From NCBI GenBank assembly GCA_016859345.1, contig CM029114.1, forward strand, positions 9,409,501 through 9,473,500: DNA of 64,000 nt. The letters are read 5' to 3'. The number at the start of each line of letters is the position of its first letter. Position 1 is the stretch's first letter. Positions 56,927 to 64,000 of the stretch are shown one piece after another. Below the pieces are notes generated by a model. That model did not search any database. It was given only the letters and a program-made list of their open reading frames with translations, and was not told the origin of the DNA. Position numbers and translations under genes: made by a program. This stretch comes from Istiophorus platypterus (taxonomy: Eukaryota > Chordata > Actinopteri > Istiophoriformes > Istiophoridae).

Positions 56927-59900
56927 GTGCACACCTCTTGCCTTGATGCTGCATCTGTCTGACGACTGAACTTCAGCTGCTAAAAAAAAAAAAGAAGTTT
57001 AATAAGCTGATTTCGTGTGTTAACTTCCCTACAGCTTCACTGAAGGCCTGGATCAATCTGATCATGCCTCTATAGACCAAGGCCAATGTTATTTTGCAGG
57101 TTTAACCAGTTTACAGCAAACCAGACTTTTCTCCTCTTGGTCGACAGCTCAATTTGTCTTAACCCCAAACAGCAAATGGGACATATTTGGCAGCTACTCT
57201 CAAACGCATTCATTTAATTATGAGATTACTTTTGGGTACGTGGCCCCAGGATGCCACTGCTGTAGAAGAGGCCATAGCTTTGACGTGCTCTAACTGCAGA
57301 GCACACAGTGTTTTAGATTCCGCCAATCACACTCGTTGAAAAATGTGATTGCATGAGGTTCTGGATGACAGCGAAGAAGGTGCGGTTAGGGGCGACTGAA
57401 AACTGAAAATTGGTGTGTGTAAAACTTTTGTCTCGGTTCATTTTCAACTCCGTCTCTCTCTTTAGACACACGCACTGAGAACTCCCCACCCAAACCTCCA
57501 TCTTGGATGGTTTTTGTCAAATGTGTCACCACCACACATCAGCAAGCGAGGTGGAAAGAAACCATAAAATAGCTTTGCATGGCCTGCCTTGAATTAGGGC
57601 CAAGCCTCACTCCATATCTGTCATATACAATACAATTAAATGTAATCCTGCCTGCCAAAAAGGAAAGGAGTGAGGGAAATGGAGAAAAAAAAAAGAAAGT
57701 GGCCGTCAACAGTAAAACAGAATGATAAACGTTGTTGGTGCGAGCGCAGTGTGTGGCAAGTGCAGGAGTTGATCAGAGAGTTGTGTTCTGCTCTCTTCCA
57801 TCTGCCAGCATGGTCTTGGTGGGAGAGGATTGAGATTTCAAGTGTGTGTCTGGGCCAAATCTGCAGATCCTCCTCCTCCTCTTTTGACCACATTAGAGGT
57901 GTAACACACTGGTGGTCTTTGATTCCTCGACTTGAAAAAGGATGCCCCACAAAGAGATCAGATGTCATTTAAAGCTCCCTCCCTACCCCCACCTGCTCAA
58001 AAAATATAACACATCGTTCATAAATGATGAGGTTGGAGTGAATCCCCCCCAAATCTGAAAATAAGATTCCTGGAACAGTGTTGGTGGTCAATTACACAGA
58101 GCATATATCTAGACAGCCCCTCTGCTCTTGTTAAATTGTACCTATTCATATGTAATAGTGACATGTGGGTGTACCATGTGACAATTCGGATGCATTTGTG
58201 AAGTTTTCTTGAGGAATATCTGAGATAGAAAGACCGTCAGCACACTGGAAAGTCAAATTGAACTTAATCTTATAACTGCTCACCATCACTACTGACTTAA
58301 ACACTGACACTAATGGCTTATTTTGGACTAACCTGCCAGAAGTCTGCTTCAAAAAATGAACACCTGGTGCTTCCATGTGTTTCTTACCCCTTTTTCCAGT
58401 ATTTTTTTCTATATTCTATACATTTTTTTTCTGTTTATTGTTTAATGTGAAGGAGTCACTGAAAAATTCTCGCTCACAAATGATTTACTTGCCAAGAAAA
58501 ATACAGATATGTGGGAATAAATTAGTGTGAAAATGTATACACCCATATGTAAAAAATGATTTGAAAAGACACCTACTATGAAGAGAACTTGTTTTTCTCT
58601 ATACACATGGAAAATAAATGGGAATATACAGTATCGAAAGGATGCCTATGAAAATTTTAGTTTCATCTTTTTAGCTAATAACAATGTACTTTTAAAGGAT
58701 GCTCTACGTATTAAGGCTGGACTACTTTTGTTGTGAATAAAAAAGAATTTTAAAGGTGCATATAGCAATATTTTGTATATTTAGACTGAACCAGATCATT
58801 CCTATGGCTGCTACTGTATTCTACCAGTACCACTGAGAATGAATATCCCACAACGCCACATCATATAAAACTGTGGGCAGCGACTCCTTACACTAGAGTG
58901 CTGAAGTAAACAAAGGACTGGTGGAGAGAGTTTTCTGCTATTTGACTTTACATAGCAGCAAACACTCAGTACAGTATCCTGTTTCCCTTGTGCATGATAG
59001 ATATACTGTATATATATAACTTCCTTGCCTATATTCATGTATTCACACATGGAAAAGTGTAAAAGTACATCTGGTTCTAATATAAATGTGAATATATGAA
59101 TGTACGCGCAAGTGAATATGTAAAGCAGGTATGTACACAGGCATATGCCTGTGTACCAATGCATGTTTTTCTCTTCCTTTTCATGTGAGATGCAAGAAAG
59201 TGATATTACTTATCACTTTGCAACTTGCTCTAGAACAGAATGAAAATAGAAGATTTGTTTCAAAGAATGGGCATATCACCATCGTCTTGAGGGTGTTTTA
59301 TCTGATTTATGAGTAGCTGAGCGGAGACTTTAATCTCCGCCGAGCTACTATAGCCATTTCGTTAATGCTTTTAACAGGTGACCCCACGGATGATGGACAG
59401 TCTGGGGTCAGAGTTCGGAAAGGGTATGCAAAGGAGTCGCCCAGGTGTGAGGGGTTAAAGGCTGAAGGTCGGGGATGAGGTCAGTGGATGGGACACCTGC
59501 GAGGGCCTGATGAGGATGGCAGTGATGGTTGTGGCAGGAGGACAATGTAAAAGAATTGAGGCGAGAAATGAAAGGAGGTCTCTTGCCATCTACCACCATC
59601 TTGCTGATGACCTGGGTGCAGATGCACCCACTTTAAATCATCTAAATAACTCTGACCCTGGCTGTGATCTTTCATGTGCAACCACATGTGCAAATTTACA
59701 CACATAGACCTATTATCTGACTCACCTTGTTTTCTTAAATTAAGCCAGTGTGATGAAAAAAAAATTTTATATTTGTGATATTGTAATATCTTTAAGAAAC
59801 TAAAGGAATAAGGTGATGGGCTAAAAGAGGATTGATCTTTCTCATTTCTCAACAAAAAAGTTCTCTAAACTTATTTGTTTTACTTGTTTTAAAGCAGCCG

Positions 59901-60885
59901 GATTAGGTCTTTATATTATTATCAACAAGTTCAACAGCAAGACCAAAACAAACAATCAATAATATCCTATTAACAAGGGACATTTGTGTCATCAAAACCT
60001 ACTTAAACACACACAGGTGCCTCATGATTACGTAGGCTTGTGTTCCCTCATTACATGGAATATAGCCAGTTCGCTTTAATCAGAAAAAGGAAAATCCTGT
60101 GACCGCGTTTTTTGAGTCTCTGGAAAGTATCTCTTTGAGCAGCTTGGTTTCAGGCCGATATCACTGAGCATGTCCGGGGCCATGCTTCCGTGTTTGCACT
60201 TTGATGATCGAATGTTGCTGAGAACTAAAGAATTAAACTGCACTCGTTTATCTTACGGACTACGCTTCTACAGAATGTCTTCAAGTCATTCATGTGGATC
60301 AGCAGGACCTGGCAATACATGACATCACTATATTAATTATACACAGCTCTTGAAGACTCTTAAAAAATATTATGACAGTTTAGATTGTGGTACTTCAGTA
60401 ATGTTTAAATGTGTTCGATGCTCCAAATGCTTCCGCGTCATTAAGTTTTTTTTGTTTTTTTTTCTTTAGTTATTAAGGCAAATTTTTTTGTTCTGTTCTT
60501 AGTGACAAGCGGTTGTGACATATATTTGAATCTGGAGTAGTGTGTGAAGGCAAAGTTGAAGATTCAGAGTAAAAGAATTAAACAACTTAACCGTCGTGTG
60601 AAAAAACGTTCAGGGTGAGGTGACACATGTTTATTGGAGTTCGGACCTGAGCTTGAGCCAAGCTGTAGAAAAGAGTAGTACAACGCAATGATCTTACTTG
60701 TACAAGTCCTAAGGAGGATGTCTGAAGAGTTTGGCTCTGCCATTCAGAGACTAACTTCGTCCTTCATATGCCAGCAGAGGAAACACAGAAAATTTCAAGT
60801 CGGATGCTTTCATTCTCTTTTTAAGGATACGATTTGACACACAGACAAACTGAACCAAAACATTTGCTGGTCCCAGCTTCTCAAA
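56927..60885. other. No gene recognised
   Basis: Mainly unique, moderately AT-rich sequence. Repeat-poor blocks at 57000-57300, 57690-57980 and 60160-60420 might be conserved non-coding elements. One near-perfect hairpin at 59312-59349. No frame shows a known domain. Confidence 0.45.
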
Positions 60886-61056
60886 TGTCAGGATTTTCTT
60901 TCATTTTTCATTGTGGATTGAATAGCTTTGGGATTTTGACATTTGGTTGGACTAAACAAGCAATTTGAAAAGTTCTTTACTGTTTTATTTATTCATCTAT
61001 TTGTTTTTAAAGACTGAATCCCCAATGAAAATAATCATTAGTTGCAGCCGTAAAGA
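60886..61056 (-). repeat. ATTAATCGATTA-type repeat, reverse orientation
   Basis: Contains gacatttggttggactaaac, aagcaatttgaaaagttctt and ends aatgaaaataatcattagtt then gcagcc, the reverse of the ends seen at 29971. Confidence 0.55.
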
Positions 61057-61267
61057 AAAGTTGAACCTCCATCAAAATTCACAAGACTGGACTGGAACTC
61101 AAATTGATTGACAGGTACAATGGAGACCACAACAATATCTCAGTCATTAATATTTTCTAATGCATCAGAGCTGTAACAGCTGGAAATATTGGCTACCACA
61201 CAAGTAAACCGTGGTTTTTATTTTGATATTCAAGAAATATATGGTCACAAAGTTGCAGATTGAGCGC

Positions 61268-61328
61268 ATTCCTTCTTTCCTTCCCTCTATCCTTCCTTCA
61301 TTCATTCCTTTCTTCCTTTCTTCCTTCA
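61268..61328 (-). repeat. (CTTC/CCTT)n polypyrimidine tract
   Basis: Imperfect TTCC/CTTT tetranucleotide repeats; the minus strand is a GGAA/GAAG run. Confidence 0.9.
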
Positions 61329-62269
61329 CAGTCTGTTTGCATAACAACCTCTTCCTGTCACCACTTTGTCACGCCTGTTAGGCTATAGCTAAACTGGAAG
61401 TACACAGTGTACAGAGAGGCAGTGCAGCCATTAGACACAGGGCTTTGGAGAGATTAGGATGCACACACAGTACACCACCACCACAGGCAGTCTACCAAAA
61501 CGAGGATTAGGGCTTTGGCAAATGGCGAAGCAGCACCAAAGAAGAACGCTTAACCATGCAAAAGACACCAAGAACATCGCCAAGGAAAATTATACACCAT
61601 GTGTGTTTTTACCTTATGTGGCACTGATGAGTGGGCAATATTTTCTGAGAAGGAATAAGCAATATTTCTTATTCAGCTCAATATTTCACCGAGGAAAAGG
61701 GCATGTTTTCTCTCTAATCCTCCATTTCTGGAATAACAGTGACTCGATTTATTTATGATTCATTTTGTAGAGTGCGCTCTATCGCCGGAGTTGGTATTAT
61801 GGGGGTGCATTTGTGTGATTGTGGGTGGGTTTGATTGAAAGGCCATGCCGTTCCGTTATCGTTTGTTTTAAAAGCAGACCCATAAACAATCAGTTTTTTC
61901 ATTTACCAAGCCTCGTCTTTGCTTTTTTGCTTCACAGTGAATTTTGAATTATTATACAAGTTTTTTTTTTTTTGTTTGTTTGGTTTTAATTTTGAATGTT
62001 GACTCATTGAAAAGCTTTGATTATTTCAAACCTTAAAGGAATAGTTTGACATATATGGATATATGATTATTCACTTTTCTTGCAAAAAAGGCCTCTGTCC
62101 TCTCTCTATACAGTAAATAAGGAGCTAAAGCCAGTAAGTGATTAGCTTGGCGAAGCACAATGACTGGAAGCAGAGGGCAACAGCTAGTCTGGATCTTTCA
62201 AAAAAGTCTATAGCCGTGCCAGCAGCTGTACGAGGCTATGCTTATGCACAGTGGTGCTTTGAGCTAAAA

Positions 62270-62695
62270 GCTAAAGTCAGTATGCAAACATGTTAACGTT
62301 TGATATAACGTTTACCATGTGAACTAGTTTAGCACCAAACATAGAGCACAGCTGAGGCTGATGGGAAAGTCACTTGCAATTATTCGGTCAAAAACCAAAT
62401 ATTGGACAGAATGAAATTTTGACCTGATGATTTCTGGAGAAGGGATTTACAAAGTTAACGTGATTGAAACAGATTTCAAGGCCATCCAGTCAAAAGTTTC
62501 ACCAAAAAAAAAAAGTTAACTCCATTGAGGAGCTAGAAGAAAAGTTGGGGGATCACCAAGGTCATTACAATAAATTGCCAAGGGAGCCTCGAACGTGTGA
62601 ACATAATGTCATGGCAATCCATCCAATATTCGTTGAGATATACACCGATGTCTGCCAGACCAACATTTCATTCACAATAGACCCACGCCGCTGAT
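62270..62695 (+). repeat. Teleost repeat (CATGGCAATCCATCCAATA family) nested in the foldback element
   Basis: Reads aacatgttaacgtttgat, gtttaccatgtgaactagtt, acagctgaggctgatgggaa, attttgacctgatgattt, ggggatcaccaaggtcatta, atgtcatggcaatccatcca and atattcgttgagata. These are diagnostic words of a widespread fish family with this order. Class not known to me. Confidence 0.65.
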
Positions 62696-62865
62696 GGATA
62701 AAAATACAGCTACCAGACCCTCTGGGGCTTGCTAATTAACACAATATATCTTGCAAAACAACAATTTGCAGTTTTGCAGGGATTTACGGCCTGGAACTCT
62801 TCCCAGAGTCCTGTCATCACCATTGACAGTCAACTATCTTCTGTAAGATGCTGCACAGAAGTGTG

Positions 62866-62873
62866 CATGTGTG

Positions 62874-62907
<34 letters not shown>

Positions 62908-62945
62908 AGTGTGTGTGTGTGGGGGTGGGGGGTGGGGGGGGGGGG
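62866..62945 (+). repeat. (GT)n microsatellite followed by poly-G
   Basis: GT run 62868-62920, then GGGGTGGGG...G to 62945. Confidence 0.95.
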
Positions 62946-63155
62946 TTTGGTCGAGAAAAAGTTGCACTACATAAGTTCCCCTAAAACACAAATGGCTGTT
63001 TTTACATTTCTGAGATTTAGAGGGAGCTTGGTTAGTTGTTTCCTGCTACATCCAGTCTTTATGCTAAGCTATGCTGCTGTTTAAAGCTTTGTGTAAAAGA
63101 CTCAGACACGAGCGTGGTAGCGATCTCCTCGTCTAACTCTGAAAATTCCTTTAAA

Positions 63156-64000
63156 TTAGCTTCAGCAGCCTTGTCATGTGATATTTTGAGTTGAAGGAGT
63201 TGGCCAAGAGAACCTCCTGTACAATACTGCAGATACATGCTGCAGTAGGGTAACGGTGAATGCTGAACAACCTATATACATTTGTATTCATGCAACATTT
63301 TCTATCTCTCTGGTGCGTGCACGCGCGTGTGCTATCACTTACACATAAAAAAAACACCCCAACGTCTTTGCTAGTGGCGTGTGATAAACTGTTTGGCCCT
63401 CACAGCGCAGCAGAACAGGCCGTGCCTGCATAGATAACAAGGCTGCAGGCATCTGGCGGAGTTCACTGGCCTTGACACACAGACACACGGACAGAGGGCT
63501 GATGCAAGCTGTGGCCCCACTTCACTCGAAGGAAACCACATCTTTGCAAGCAAAGAAAACCGACTGCGCTTTACTTTCTTTTCCCCTCACCGTTAAGTTT
63601 CTCTGTTTCTTGTAGGGTAGGAAAGTTCTGAGGGGAAGTCACTGTTTGAAGAGCAAATATGTATAAGAACACGGTCAACAGAAAATTAATGTGGGTCACA
63701 AAGGGCATGAAAATGTTCTCTGGGCCATTTATATTGGAAATGAGAGATACTGACTAGGACTGGTTTTACTCTGCTGCTGTGGTCAGGTGCCTGTGAACAT
63801 TAGCGGACACTTGCATTCAACTAGCTGACCTTTTATGGCTTTGCTGGCTCTCTGCAGTTGACACACACTCTGACAGAGACACAAACAAGCACGCACACAC
63901 AATTTGACCCCGGCGTTAGCTCCAGTGTTAGCAGTAAAGCTGCGGCGGTTGTCCCTCTGTTGACTCTGAGTGATGTAAGCTTGAGATGAGCCCTGCAGAT
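63156..64000. other. Right edge, no gene recognised
   Basis: Repeat-poor sequence of mixed composition. The stretch 63370-63590 is base-balanced and contains GATA-like sites, but shows no coding similarity. Confidence 0.4.

Larger units (their letters stand above)
62033..63155. mobile_element. Large teleost foldback element with a nested repeat
   Basis: The left arm begins ccttaaaggaatagtttgac and runs to about 62205. The right arm (about 63040-63155) reads catccagtctttatgctaag ... gtctaactctgaaaattcct and ttaaa, the reverse-complement type. Between them, ttgctaattaacacaatata (about 62730) is the element's middle. The ends are TTAAAGGAAT/ATTCCTTTAA. A different fish repeat sits inside at about 62270-62695, and a GT/G-rich run at 62866-62945. 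Confidence 0.6.

Overview
The window looks like nuclear DNA from a teleost fish. Genes are split by GT-AG introns, microsatellites are long, and many interspersed repeats resemble families I know from ray-finned fish. No prokaryotic features were found. Three protein-coding genes are recognisable, all on the minus strand, so transcription runs from high to low coordinates. I derived splice sites by translating each exon and checking that phases join. All exon joins inside the three genes keep frame.

Region by region: (1) 1-6567 holds the 5' five coding exons of mmaa, the mitochondrial GTPase that escorts cobalamin to methylmalonyl-CoA mutase. Its last coding exon lies off the left edge. Its first intron carries a decayed Tc1-like transposon. 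(2) About 6.6-9.3 kb is the mmaa CpG-rich 5' end and a short intergenic gap. (3) 9.3-28.6 kb is smad1, the BMP-activated transcription factor. It has six coding exons (467 residues), a probable 1.5 kb 3' UTR, and a probable non-coding first exon in a CpG island near 28.5 kb. Its introns carry a hAT-type MITE with intact 8-bp target duplications and a recent ~656-bp tandem duplication. (4) 28.7-47.2 kb is intergenic, with polypurine/polypyrimidine tracts, a second CpG-rich block with a CRE near 30.7 kb, a 320-bp CA array and scattered repeats. (5) 47.2-55.0 kb is a seven-exon gene for a 293-residue secreted protein with a signal peptide, a cysteine module and five EGF domains. It resembles the N-terminal half of nephronectin/EGFL6 but has no MAM domain. 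(6) 55-64 kb has no gene I can recognise. It holds repeats, including a nested foldback element, and unique sequence.

From memory of the human map, the smad1-mmaa order and orientation match human chromosome 4q31. The EGF gene upstream of smad1 is not part of that arrangement as I remember it. smad1 acts in BMP signalling, mmaa in mitochondrial cobalamin metabolism, and the EGF protein is probably extracellular matrix; no shared pathway is shown. I saw no new multi-gene system. The best leads are the short nephronectin/EGFL6-like gene, the tandem duplication in smad1 intron 1, and a hairpin over a smad1 5' splice site.
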